Positions 16,122 to 24,389 of a stretch of DNA of 64,000 nucleotides are shown one piece after another. Numbering within the stretch: position 1 is the first letter of the stretch; every line of letters starts with the position of its first letter. The translations under genes were made by a program, and so were the position numbers. The stretch lies in assembly GCF_008704425.1 (NCBI RefSeq), contig NZ_CP023696.1, forward strand, positions 3,272,501-3,336,500. Direction: 5' to 3'. The DNA comes from Streptomyces fradiae ATCC 10745 = DSM 40063. GTDB lineage: Bacteria; Actinomycetota; Actinomycetes; Streptomycetales; Streptomycetaceae. Below the pieces are notes generated by a model, which made no database searches, was not told the DNA's origin, and saw only the letters and a program-made list of their open reading frames with translations.

Positions 16122-18991
16122 CCGGCTGGCTCCACTCCTGGCGCGCCGCCGTGCGGATCGCCCGCCGCGACGCCTGGCGCTCCAAGGGCCGCAGCTTCCT
16201 GGTCCTCGCGATGATCGCGCTGCCCATCCTCGGGGTGAGCGCCGCCGACGTGACCCTGCGCACCTCCAAGCCCTCCGCCGCCGAGCAGGCCACGCGCCTC
16301 ATGGGCGCCGCCGACGCCCGGGTGTCCGACCCCGAGTACGGCGGCGTGGCCGTGCAGCAGTCGCCGAGCGGCGACATGAGCACCCCGGCGGACAAGAAGT
16401 ACGACGACCAGCCGCCGCCCGAGGGCCGCACCGACCTGCGCAAGGCGCTCCCCGCCGGGGCGACCCTGCTGGAGGACAGCACGGGCAGCGGCAAGCTCCG
16501 CACCGCCCACGGCCTGCTGCACACCAACATCCGGGAGCTGAAGGCCGCCGACCCGCTCGCGAAGGGCATCCTGACCCCGCTGGACGGCCGTTTCCCGGAG
16601 CGCCCCGACGAGGTCTCCGCCTCCGCGCGCTTCCTCGAGGAGAGCGGGCTGCGGATCGGCGACACCCTCACCGCGCGCGGCCTGGACCGCGAGTACCGGA
16701 TCACCGGTTCGTACGAGGTTCCCGACGATCTCAAGTCGGTGCAGGTCAACGCCCTGCCCGGAGCCTTCCTGGAGCCGCTGCGCAAGGCCCTCGACGGGAC
16801 CGGAGCGGCCACGCCCCACATCTCCACCGCCCATCTGCTGAGGCTTCCGGCCGACAGCGGGCGTGGTTTCACGTGGAACATGGTGAAGGAGGCCAATGCC
16901 AAGGGCGCCGTCGTCGTCGGGCGGGCGGTCCTCCTCGACCCGCCCCCGGACTCCGACGTGCCGCTGTTCCAGCGCGAGGGGTACGGCTCCTTCCGGCTCA
17001 GCCCCGGCGCCGACCGGGAACTGCTGATCGCCACGGTCACCGTCGTCAGCCTCGCGATGCTGGAGATCTGCCTGCTCGCGGGGCCGGCGTTCGCGGTCGG
17101 CGCCCGCCGCTCGCGCCGCCAGCTCGGCCTGGTCGGCGCCAACGGCGGCGACCGCCGGCACATCCGCTCGATCGTGCTGGCGGGCGGCCTGGTGATCGGT
17201 GTCGCCGCTGCGGTCGTGGGCACGGTGCTGGGACTGGTCCTCGCCTTCGTGCTCCAGCCGTGGCTGGAGGAGCTCTTCGGGGCGCGCTTCGGCGCCTTCG
17301 ACGTCCGGCCGCTGGAGCTGCTGGCGATCGCGGCGGTGGCCGTGCTCACCGGTCTGCTCGCCGCGATCGTGCCCGCCGTCACCGCCTCACGGGAGACGGT
17401 CCTCGCCTCGCTGACCGGCCGCCGCGGAGTGCGCCGGAGCAACCGCGTCCTGCCCCTCGTCGGCCTCGGCGCCACGCTGCTGGGCGCCTCCATCGCCCTG
17501 TACGGGTCGCTGGTCTCCGAGCACTTCGTCCTGGTGGCGGGCGGCAGCGCCCTCGCGGAGCTGGGCATCGTGGCGATGACCCCCGCCCTGGTGGGCCTCT
17601 TCGGACGGGTCGGCCGCCTGCTGCCGCTGTCGCCGCGCCTCGCGCTGCGCGACTCGGTGCGCAACCGGGGGCGCACGGCCCCCGCCGTCGCGGCGGTGCT
17701 GGCCGCCGTCGCCGGCACGGTCGCCGTCGCCACGTACGCGACCAGCGACGACGCCCAGCGGCGCGCCGAGTACGTCTCCCAACTCCCGCACGGCGCGGTG
17801 TCGACCCTCCTCACCGAGGACGGCGGGCGCGACGTCCCGGCCGTCCGCGAGGCCGTGCAGCGGCATCTGCCCATCGAACTGCGCGCCGACGTCGCCCGCA
17901 TCGCGATCGGGCGGCCGGGCTGCGCCCCGTACTCCAGCGAAGCCGGATGCGGCCGGACCGAGCTGATCGTGCCGCCCGCCAACGAGTGCCCGCTGTGGGT
18001 GGAGACGGAGGAGGGCGAGGACCCGGCGTCCCGGTTCTCCCCGGAGCAGCGCCGCAAGCTGGCCGACGACTGGCGCTGCCAGCACGGTGACGACGGATAC
18101 GTCCCCACGGACGACGGGCTGCTCGTCGCCGACGCGACCCTGCTGAAGGTGCTCGGCGTCGACGACCCGGGCGCGGAGAAGGCCCTCGCCGAGGGCCGGG
18201 TCGTCTCCCTGCGGAAGCGCCACGTCGACGCGAACGGCGCCCTCTCCCTGCGGGTGATCCCGGACGCCAAGGCGGCCGAGGAGGCGTACGAGGCGAAGAA
18301 GCCCGTCCCCGGCACGGTCAAGACCCTCCCGGCGTACCAGGTCCGCGACGGCATCCGCTCGTACGGCGTCGCAGGCGTGCTCACCCCGGCCGCGGCCGAG
18401 GCCGCCGGGCTCACCACCGCCCCCATGGGCTCGTACTACACGACGGACCAGCCGCCCACCAGCGAGCAGCGGCAGCGCCTCGACGCCGACCTCGCCAAGC
18501 TGGGGGGAGACGTCGTGCTCCAGGTGGAGGCGGGCTACGAGAGCGAGAACAGCATCACGCTCCTGGCCCTGACCGTCTTCGCCGGGCTGATCACGATCGG
18601 GGCCGCGGGCATCGCCACCGGTCTCGCCCAGGCCGACGCCGAGGCGGACCTGAAGACCCTCGCCGCCGTCGGGGCACCGCCGCGGGTACGCCGCACCCTC
18701 AGCGGTCTCCAGTGCGGGGTGGTCGCCGTGATGGGGGTCGTGCTCGGCACGGTGGCGGGGTTGCTCCCCGCGCTGGGGCTGCGGCTGACCGAGCGCCGGG
18801 AGCGGCTGCGGTGGTTCGAGGAGAACCGCGACGCCGGCTACGCGACCACGGCTGATCTGCCGCACGTGCCGATCGTCATCCCGTGGGAGACCTTCGGTGT
18901 GCTGCTGGTCGCCGTGCCGCTGGGCGCGGCGCTGCTCGCCGCCCTGCTGACCCGCTCCCGCGCCGCCGTGGCACGCCGCGCCGCGACGTAG
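16118..18991 (+). CDS. ABC transporter permease (FtsX/MacB-like, two large outer domains)
   Basis: Membrane subunit of 957 residues. One N-terminal helix is followed by a first extracytoplasmic domain (about 45-300). FtsX core helices follow from about residue 305 to 430 (LIATVTVVSLAMLEICLLAG) and further helices to about 520. A second outer domain (about 560-800) carries cysteines in RPGCAPYSSEAGCG, NECPLW and DWRCQHGD. A final FtsX core starts near 811. Such double-FtsX permeases usually export antimicrobial peptides or act in lipid or peptide stress responses. A near-perfect parS sequence lies within the coding region at 16866-16879. The GTG start overlaps the ATPase stop. Confidence 0.9.
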   Translation: MTGWLHSWRAAVRIARRDAWRSKGRSFLVLAMIALPILGVSAADVTLRTSKPSAAEQATRLMGAADARVSDPEYGGVAVQQSPSGDMSTPADKKYDDQPPPEGRTDLRKALPAGATLLEDSTGSGKLRTAHGLLHTNIRELKAADPLAKGILTPLDGRFPERPDEVSASARFLEESGLRIGDTLTARGLDREYRITGSYEVPDDLKSVQVNALPGAFLEPLRKALDGTGAATPHISTAHLLRLPADSGRGFTWNMVKEANAKGAVVVGRAVLLDPPPDSDVPLFQREGYGSFRLSPGADRELLIATVTVVSLAMLEICLLAGPAFAVGARRSRRQLGLVGANGGDRRHIRSIVLAGGLVIGVAAAVVGTVLGLVLAFVLQPWLEELFGARFGAFDVRPLELLAIAAVAVLTGLLAAIVPAVTASRETVLASLTGRRGVRRSNRVLPLVGLGATLLGASIALYGSLVSEHFVLVAGGSALAELGIVAMTPALVGLFGRVGRLLPLSPRLALRDSVRNRGRTAPAVAAVLAAVAGTVAVATYATSDDAQRRAEYVSQLPHGAVSTLLTEDGGRDVPAVREAVQRHLPIELRADVARIAIGRPGCAPYSSEAGCGRTELIVPPANECPLWVETEEGEDPASRFSPEQRRKLADDWRCQHGDDGYVPTDDGLLVADATLLKVLGVDDPGAEKALAEGRVVSLRKRHVDANGALSLRVIPDAKAAEEAYEAKKPVPGTVKTLPAYQVRDGIRSYGVAGVLTPAAAEAAGLTTAPMGSYYTTDQPPTSEQRQRLDADLAKLGGDVVLQVEAGYESENSITLLALTVFAGLITIGAAGIATGLAQADAEADLKTLAAVGAPPRVRRTLSGLQCGVVAVMGVVLGTVAGLLPALGLRLTERRERLRWFEENRDAGYATTADLPHVPIVIPWETFGVLLVAVPLGAALLAALLTRSRAAVARRAAT
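16866..16879. promoter_or_regulatory. Near-perfect parS site inside the permease gene
   Basis: GTTTCACGTGGAAC matches the Streptomyces ParB-binding sequence GTTTCACGTGAAAC at 13 of 14 positions. It lies in coding DNA, and such one-mismatch sites can be bound by ParB. It is 5.1 kb from the perfect copy at 21968. Confidence 0.65.
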
Positions 18992-19003
18992 CCGGGTCAC
19001 GGT

Positions 19004-19064
19004 CACCGGCCGCACCGGCCGCACCGGCCGCACCGGCCGCACCGGCCGCACCGGCCGCACCGGC
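19004..19064. repeat. 9-bp tandem repeat (CACCGGCCG)
   Basis: Six perfect copies of CACCGGCCG (19004-19057) plus a seven-base partial copy, starting 12 bases after the permease stop. It is a simple-sequence array likely to vary between strains. Confidence 0.9.
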
Positions 19065-19191
19065 GATCGTGCCCCGCGCGCAGTGCTCCACCGCGCGCGG
19101 GGCACACCCGTTTCCGGCGCCCCGTCGGCCACCGGGAACGGAAGCGGGGGCACACCCCTTCTCCTGCACGTCCGTACGAGACAATGACCGC

Positions 19192-19743
19192 ATGGAGATG
19201 CCGAGGAATGAACGGTCGCAGGAGACCCCGCAGGTCCTCATCGTCGGGCAGGACGGGATGGCGCTCGGCGGCGGTGGCGGCGACGGTGACGACGAGTCGC
19301 GTGAGACCCCGGTGACGGAGATGGTCGAGCAGCCCGCCAAGGTCATGCGGATCGGCAGCATGATCAAGCAGCTGCTGGAGGAGGTGCGCGCGGCACCTCT
19401 CGACGAGGCGAGCCGTGTCCGGCTGAAGAAGATCCACCACAGTTCGGTGAAGGAGCTGGAGGAGGGGCTGGCCCCGGAGCTGATCGAGGAGCTGGAGCGG
19501 CTCTCGCTCCCGTTCACCGACGAGGCCATCCCGTCCGAGGCGGAGCTGCGGATCGCCCAGGCCCAGCTGGTCGGATGGCTGGAGGGCCTCTTCCACGGCA
19601 TCCAGACCGCGCTGTTCGCCCAGCAGATGGCGGCCCGCGCCCAGCTGGAGCAGATGCGCCGGGCCCTGCCTCCGGGCATGGCCCTGCAGGACGACGAGGA
19701 GCAGGGGCGGGCCCGCGGCAGGACGGGCGGCCCGTACCTGTGA
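19192..19743 (+). CDS. bpa: Bacterial proteasome activator Bpa
   Basis: ATP-independent activator of 183 residues that, in mycobacteria, forms a dodecameric ring, docks on the 20S proteasome and feeds it unfolded proteins. A flexible N-terminus with GGGGGDGDD is followed by a four-helix core (about 40-165) containing PAKVMRIGSMIKQLLEEVR and WLEGLFHGIQTALFAQQM. The C-terminus ends in GGPYL, matching the GQYL-type tail that inserts into proteasome alpha-ring pockets. The ATG at 19192 (MEMPRNERS) is preferred as it gives the family's usual start; its ribosome site is weak. It stands alone and converges on the oxidoreductase gene. Confidence 0.88.
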   Translation: MEMPRNERSQETPQVLIVGQDGMALGGGGGDGDDESRETPVTEMVEQPAKVMRIGSMIKQLLEEVRAAPLDEASRVRLKKIHHSSVKELEEGLAPELIEELERLSLPFTDEAIPSEAELRIAQAQLVGWLEGLFHGIQTALFAQQMAARAQLEQMRRALPPGMALQDDEEQGRARGRTGGPYL

Positions 19744-19805
19744 CCCCCCGGCCGGGCCCCGCACCCCCCGGCCCGTACACCGTTCCGCCCCGACGAACGG
19801 CCGAC

Positions 19806-19838
19806 GACGGCCCGGCACACGCGGTGTGCCGGGCCGTC
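19806..19838. terminator. Perfect 15-bp bidirectional hairpin
   Basis: GACGGCCCGGCACAC (19806-19820) and GTGTGCCGGGCCGTC (19824-19838) enclose a GCG loop. It sits in the 103-base gap between the convergent bpa and oxidoreductase genes and can serve both. Confidence 0.85.
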
Positions 19839-19846
19839 CTGCGCCG

Positions 19847-20842
19847 TCACGCGCCGGCAGCCGCGCCCGTGGTGAGCAGCACCTTGCCGACGTGGGTGCT
19901 GTCCTCCAGCACCTGGTGTGCCTCCGCGGCCCGCTCCATGGGGAGCGTGCGGTGCACGACGGGGCGGACCGTGCCCGCCTCGATCAGCGGCCAGACGTGC
20001 TGCCGTACGGCGGCGACGATGGCGGCCTTCTCCTCCGGCGGGCGCTGGCGCAGCGAGGTCGCCGTCACGGCGGCCCGCTTGGCGAGCAGCGCGCCGAGGT
20101 TCAGCTCGGCCTTGACGCCGCCCTGCAGGCCGATGACGGCGAGGCGTCCGTTCACCGCGAGGGCCCGGACGTTCCGCTCCAGGTACTTGGCGCCCATGAT
20201 GTCGAGGATGACGTCCGCGCCCGCCCCGTCCGTGGCCCGGCGCACCTCCTCCACGAAGTCCTGGGTGCGGTAGTCGACCAGGATGTCCGCGCCGAGTGCG
20301 GCGCAGCGCTCCAGCTTCTCCGGGCCGCCCGCGGTCACCGCGACCCGCGCGCCGACCGCCTTGCCGAGCTGGATCGCCATGGTGCCGATGCCGCTGGCGC
20401 CGCCGTGGACCAGCAGGGTCTCGCCCGGCCGCAGATGGGCCACCATGAAGACGTTGGACCAGACGGTGGCGGTGACCTCGGGCAGCGCGGCGGCGGTCAC
20501 CACGTCGAGACCCTTCGGGACGGGCAGCAGCTGCCCGGCGGGGACGGCGGCCTTCTCGGCGTAGCCGCCGCCGGAGAGCAGGGCGCACACCTCGTCGCCG
20601 ACGGCCCAGCCGGAGACGTCGGGGCCGAGTGCGGAGATCCGGCCGGAGCACTCGAGGCCCGGGTACGGGGAGGCGCCCGGCGGCGGGTCGTAGAAGCCGC
20701 GCCGCTGGAGCAGGTCGGCGCGGTTGACGGCGCCCGCCGCCACGTCGACGAGCACCTCCCCCTCGCCGGGTACGGGATCGGGCACCTCGGACCAGACGAG
20801 CGCCTCGGGACCACCGGGTTCGGGAATCGTGATCGCACGCAT
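19847..20842 (-). CDS. NAD(P)H quinone oxidoreductase, zinc-free MDR family
   Basis: Cytoplasmic medium-chain reductase of 331 residues related to QOR/PIG3, reducing quinones or other electrophiles with NADPH. The N-terminal GroES-like half has GAVNRADLLQRRGFYDPPPG. The Rossmann half has the dinucleotide motif HGGASGIG and a later DYRTQDF. The zinc-ligand cysteines of alcohol dehydrogenases are absent, as in the quinone reductase branch. The ATG lies ten bases after the stop of the potassium channel gene, so it is probably the last gene of the mobA-moeA-channel-reductase string. The hairpin at 19806-19838 would end the transcript. Confidence 0.9.
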   Translation of the reverse strand: MRAITIPEPGGPEALVWSEVPDPVPGEGEVLVDVAAGAVNRADLLQRRGFYDPPPGASPYPGLECSGRISALGPDVSGWAVGDEVCALLSGGGYAEKAAVPAGQLLPVPKGLDVVTAAALPEVTATVWSNVFMVAHLRPGETLLVHGGASGIGTMAIQLGKAVGARVAVTAGGPEKLERCAALGADILVDYRTQDFVEEVRRATDGAGADVILDIMGAKYLERNVRALAVNGRLAVIGLQGGVKAELNLGALLAKRAAVTATSLRQRPPEEKAAIVAAVRQHVWPLIEAGTVRPVVHRTLPMERAAEAHQVLEDSTHVGKVLLTTGAAAGA

Positions 20843-20852
20843 GGCGGCGAGG

Positions 20853-21974
20853 CTACTCCGCCGGGAAGCCCGGCGCGGTGCCGTTGCGGTGCGGCTTCAG
20901 CGCGTTCCCGGCACCGTTGGGGCCGGGCGACCGCTTGATGGTGATGACCCGGTCGGTGAGCTGGAGGGGGCTGGCCTCGGGGTCGTCGTAGCCGATCAGC
21001 CGGTGGCCGCGCAGCACGCTCACCACCAGGTCGTCGGTGTCCCGGACACTGCGGCCCGCCTCGGCCTTGGTGACCGGCCGCTCCACGAGGTCCAGGCCGG
21101 TGCCCTGGTGGATCAGGTCCTCCAGCACCGTGCCGGCGCTGGGACTGAGCACGGACAGGCCGAGGAGCCGTCCGGCGGCGCTGGCGCTGGTGATGACGGC
21201 GTCGGCGCCGGACTGGCGCAGCAGCGGTGCGTTCTCCTCCTCGCGGACCGCGGCGATGATCTTGACGCCGCGGTTGAGCTGGCGGGCGGTGAGGGTGACG
21301 AGGACGGCGGTGTCGTCGCGCTGGGTGGCGACGATGATCTGGCGGGCCCGCTGCGCCTCGGCGCGCAGCAGCACGTCGCTGCGGGTGCCGTCGCCGACGA
21401 CGCCGGTCAGACCCTCCGCGTTGACCATCTCGATCACCTTGTTGCTCGGGTCGACCACCACGACCTGCTGCTTCTTCAGGCCCGTGGCCATCAGGGTCTC
21501 CAGTGCGGAGCGCCCCTTCGTGCCGAAGCCGACGACGACGGTGTGGTCGCGCAAGGCCAACCTCCAACGCTTCTGGCGCCACTCCTCGCGGGTGCGCTCG
21601 GCGAGCACCTCGAGGGTGGTGCCGACCAGGATGATCAGGAACAGCACGCGCAGCGGGGTCACGACCAGCACGTTGACCAGGCGCGCGCTGTCGCTGGCCG
21701 GGACGATGTCGCCGTAGCCGGTCGTGGAGAGCGTGACGGTCGCGTAGTAGAGGGCGTCGAGCACGCTGACGTCTCCGTCGACCCCGTCCTTGTACCCCTC
21801 GCGGTCGATCACGACGATCACCACGGTGGTGAGCAGGACGAGCAGGGCGAGGAGGAGCCTTTTGCCGACCTGGCGGAGCGGGTGCTCGACGGTGGGCCGG
21901 GGCAGGCTGACCCGGCCGGTGCCCAGGTGGTCCTCTATCGCCTGCTCTCGGACCGCGCGGCCGCGGGGTTTCAC
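20853..21974 (-). CDS. Potassium channel with TrkA/RCK regulatory domains
   Basis: Membrane K+ channel of 373 residues. Two helices (about 39-57 and 97-118) flank the pore loop with the selectivity filter TTGYGD (84-89). The cytoplasmic part is an RCK/TrkA-N Rossmann domain (GFGTKG, 149-154) and a TrkA-C domain after RPVTKAEAG, which gate the pore by nucleotide or ion binding. The GTG at 21974 shares GTGA with the stop of the moeA-like gene, and this junction lies within a perfect parS site. A GTG at 21983 is an alternative start. Why a channel is coupled to cofactor genes is unclear. Confidence 0.92.
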   Translation of the reverse strand: MKPRGRAVREQAIEDHLGTGRVSLPRPTVEHPLRQVGKRLLLALLVLLTTVVIVVIDREGYKDGVDGDVSVLDALYYATVTLSTTGYGDIVPASDSARLVNVLVVTPLRVLFLIILVGTTLEVLAERTREEWRQKRWRLALRDHTVVVGFGTKGRSALETLMATGLKKQQVVVVDPSNKVIEMVNAEGLTGVVGDGTRSDVLLRAEAQRARQIIVATQRDDTAVLVTLTARQLNRGVKIIAAVREEENAPLLRQSGADAVITSASAAGRLLGLSVLSPSAGTVLEDLIHQGTGLDLVERPVTKAEAGRSVRDTDDLVVSVLRGHRLIGYDDPEASPLQLTDRVITIKRSPGPNGAGNALKPHRNGTAPGFPAE

Positions 21975-21981
21975 GTGAAAC
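21968..21981. promoter_or_regulatory. parS: Perfect parS site (ParB-binding)
   Basis: GTTTCACGTGAAAC is the exact palindromic ParB-binding sequence known from Streptomyces and close to parS elsewhere. These sites cluster around oriC and load ParB for segregation of multiple chromosomes in sporulating hyphae. Here it coincides with the GTGA junction of the moeA-like and channel genes, so its bases also encode the moeA end and the channel start. Confidence 0.92.
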
Positions 21982-23365
21982 ACCGCCCCTGGGCGGGCGT
22001 CGGCCGCGCGGTCGAGGCCGGGGTGTCCGAGGGCCGGGGCGCCAGGGCCGGCGGCGCCGCGGCGAAGGCCGTCCACGGCAGGTCGAGGACCTCGACCTCG
22101 TCGCCGGGCCGCGCGCCGCCGGGCGGCACGACGGCGAGCCCGTCGGCGGCGGCGAGCCCGCGCAGCATGGCGGGGCCGGCGAAGTGCAGGGGGACGACCC
22201 GCCCGGCCCGGTGGACGACCGGCACGAGGCGGGTGTCGTCGGGGTGGCCCTGCACGGCGTCGCGCAGCGGGGCGCGGTACGGCTCGGGGGCGCGGCGCCC
22301 GGCGAGACCGCGCAGCAGCGGTTCGGCGAGGGTGAGGAGGCCCGACACGGCCGCGAGCGGGTTGCCGGGCAGCCCGACGAGGTGGCGGGAGGCGGTGAGG
22401 CGGGCCAGCAGCATGGGGTGTCCGGGCCGGACCCGTACGCCGTCCACGAGGAGGTCGGCGCCCGCCGCGCGCAGCACCGGGTGCACATGGTCGACGGGCC
22501 CCGCGGCGGTGCCCCCGGTCGTGACGACGAGGTCGGCTCCGCTGCCGGTGACGGCCCGGCGCAGCGCCTCGGCGTCGTCGCCCATGCGCCGGACGGCGGT
22601 GACCTCGGCACCGAGGGCGCGCAGCCAGGGGCCGAGCATCGGGCCGAGCGCGTCGCGGATGAGGCCGTCGTGCGGGACTCCGGAGGTGAGGAGTTCGTCG
22701 CCGAGGACGAGTACCTCGACGCGGGGCGGCTCGACGACGGTGAGCTCGTCGTACCCGGCCGCGGCGGCGAGGCCGAGGACGGCCGGGGTGACCGCGGTGC
22801 CGGCGGGCACGAGCTCGTCGCCGGTGCGGCACTCCTGACCGCGCGGGCGGATGTCCTGCCCGGGGACGACCTCGCGCCGGGCGTGCAGATGGCCGCCGCC
22901 CTGATCCGCACCGGGGCGTCCCGCGCGGCCCGGTTCCGCACGGGCGTGCTCGGAGCGGATGACGGCGGTCGTCTCGGCGGGCACGCGGGCGCCGGTCGCG
23001 ATGCGCACGGCGACGCCGTCCGGCAGGGCGGGCAGTTCGGCGTGGCCGGCGAGGACGGAGTCCCCGGCGCGGATCTCCCAGGGGCCCGGTCCGGCGACGG
23101 CCCAGCCGTCCATGGCGGAGGTGTCGAACGGCGGCAGGTCGGTGAGGGCGGTCAGCGGCTCGGCGAGGACCTGTCCGACCGCCTGGCCGAGCGCCACGCG
23201 GCGGGTACGGGCGGCGGTGGCGCGGCCCGCCCGTGCCGCCGTGGCGCGCGCCCGCTCCCAGGGCGTGTCGCGGTGCCCGGGCGGGTGGGACGCGGCGCGG
23301 CCGGCCGGGGGCGGGCCGACCAGGGCGAGGGCTTCGTCGACTCCGTCGACGTCCTGCTCGGTCAT
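21971..23365 (-). CDS. MoeA-like molybdopterin molybdotransferase, divergent
   Basis: Protein of 464 residues of the MoeA/gephyrin family, which inserts molybdate into adenylylated molybdopterin. Conserved parts are PPFDTSAMDGWAV (N-terminal), a double-psi region with a long unusual Arg/Gly/His-rich insert around RAGRPGADQGGGHLHARR, the MogA-like domain with VLVLGDELLTSG and VVTTGGTAAGPVDHVH, and GLPGNPLAAVSG. The usual TGGVSVG block is replaced by TGGTAAG, so activity may be weak or altered. The ATG at 23365 overlaps the stop of the mobA-like gene by four bases. Another, canonical MoeA may exist elsewhere in the genome. Confidence 0.82.
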   Translation of the reverse strand: MTEQDVDGVDEALALVGPPPAGRAASHPPGHRDTPWERARATAARAGRATAARTRRVALGQAVGQVLAEPLTALTDLPPFDTSAMDGWAVAGPGPWEIRAGDSVLAGHAELPALPDGVAVRIATGARVPAETTAVIRSEHARAEPGRAGRPGADQGGGHLHARREVVPGQDIRPRGQECRTGDELVPAGTAVTPAVLGLAAAAGYDELTVVEPPRVEVLVLGDELLTSGVPHDGLIRDALGPMLGPWLRALGAEVTAVRRMGDDAEALRRAVTGSGADLVVTTGGTAAGPVDHVHPVLRAAGADLLVDGVRVRPGHPMLLARLTASRHLVGLPGNPLAAVSGLLTLAEPLLRGLAGRRAPEPYRAPLRDAVQGHPDDTRLVPVVHRAGRVVPLHFAGPAMLRGLAAADGLAVVPPGGARPGDEVEVLDLPWTAFAAAPPALAPRPSDTPASTARPTPAQGRCFT

Positions 23366-24204
23366 TCCGGCCCGGCCTCGCGCGCCCAGCGGTCGGCGAG
23401 CGCCGCCGCCTTGCGGCTCGCCTCGGCCACGGCCTGCGGGCCGTCGCCCTCCGCCTTGGCCGCCGCGTATCCCACGAGGAACGTGGTGAGCGGCGCGGCG
23501 GGGCGGGCGACGCCGTGCGCGGCGTCGCGGGCGAGGTCGAGCAGCAGCGACGTGTCGACGTCGAGTTCGATGCCCAGTTCGGCCTTCACAGCGGTGATCC
23601 ATTCGTCCAGCACGGTCCCATGCTCCCTGATGCGGGCCCGGGCCGCGGCGAGGTCGTCCCAGGTGTCGCAGTCGAAGGAGGCGAGCGGCTGGGCGTGGAC
23701 CCGGGCGAGGTCCAGTTCCCGCGTCAGCAGACGCAGGGGCAACCCGGAGAGCGGGCCGTGCTCGGCGGCCAGGAGGGCGATCTCGCGGCGCAGCGGCTCC
23801 GTGCGGTACGCGGCGACGAGCGGCTGCTCGCGGCCGTCCGCGTCGACGGCCAGCGCCGCCTCGGCGGACGACGAGCCGAGCGTGTCGACGAGCCGGCGCA
23901 CGGCGGCGCGGTCCAGGAACGGCAGGTCGCCGCCGAGGACGACGACCGTGTCGGCCTCGACGTGCCGCACCCCGGCGTCCAGCGCGGCGACGGGGCCGCC
24001 TCCGGGCGGTTCCTCCCGCGCCCAGACGACGGGCCGGGCGGTCGGCCGCCGGCCGCCGACGACCACGGCGCGTCCGGCATCGCGGCAGGCGTGCAGCACC
24101 CTGTCGAGCAGGGTCCGCCCGCCGACGCTCAGTCCGGGCTTGTCCGCACCGCCGAGGCGCCTCGCGGCGCCCCCTGCGAGCACGACGGCGTCGAATCGGG
24201 TCAC
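23362..24204 (-). CDS. MobA-like nucleotidyltransferase fused to DUF6457
   Basis: Cytoplasmic NTP transferase of 280 residues resembling MobA, which attaches GMP to molybdopterin. The nucleotide motif is LAGGAARRLGGADKPGL (about 8-24), and the metal-binding VVLGGDLPFLD follows. After about residue 190 comes a small helical domain beginning LDEWITAVKAELGIE, recognised as DUF6457, often fused to or beside MobA in actinobacteria. The GTG at 24204 gives the normal MobA start VTRFDAVVLAGG. It heads the string leading to the moeA-like, channel and quinone reductase genes, all but the last coupled by four-base overlaps. Confidence 0.85.
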   Translation of the reverse strand: MTRFDAVVLAGGAARRLGGADKPGLSVGGRTLLDRVLHACRDAGRAVVVGGRRPTARPVVWAREEPPGGGPVAALDAGVRHVEADTVVVLGGDLPFLDRAAVRRLVDTLGSSSAEAALAVDADGREQPLVAAYRTEPLRREIALLAAEHGPLSGLPLRLLTRELDLARVHAQPLASFDCDTWDDLAAARARIREHGTVLDEWITAVKAELGIELDVDTSLLLDLARDAAHGVARPAAPLTTFLVGYAAAKAEGDGPQAVAEASRKAAALADRWAREAGPE

Positions 24205-24294
24205 GCGCCCAGTATGGTCGCCGCCGTCGCCGGCCGGACGGCGGCCCTGCCTCCCAAGGGACGGGGCGCCGGATCCCGGCGTGACTCGGCACCG

Positions 24295-24342
24295 CCTTCC
24301 GACGCGACGGCGCCGCTGCCTTCCGACACGACGGCGGCGCTT
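24295..24342. repeat. 24-bp tandem duplication
   Basis: CCTTCCGACGCGACGGCGCC... at 24295-24318 is repeated with three changes at 24319-24342, in the gap between the mobA-like gene and the end of the second bkd operon. Confidence 0.7.
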
Positions 24343-24355
24343 CGCGCCCGGAAGA

Positions 24356-24385
24356 GGCCCGGCCCCGGGGAGTGGGGCCGGGGCC
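24356..24385 (-). terminator. GC-rich hairpin ending bkd operon 2
   Basis: GGCCCGGCCCC (24356-24366) pairs with GGGGCCGGGGCC (24374-24385) with a single bulged G. It lies five bases after the E2 stop and is the likely terminator of the second bkd operon. Confidence 0.7.
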
Positions 24386-24389
24386 CCGG

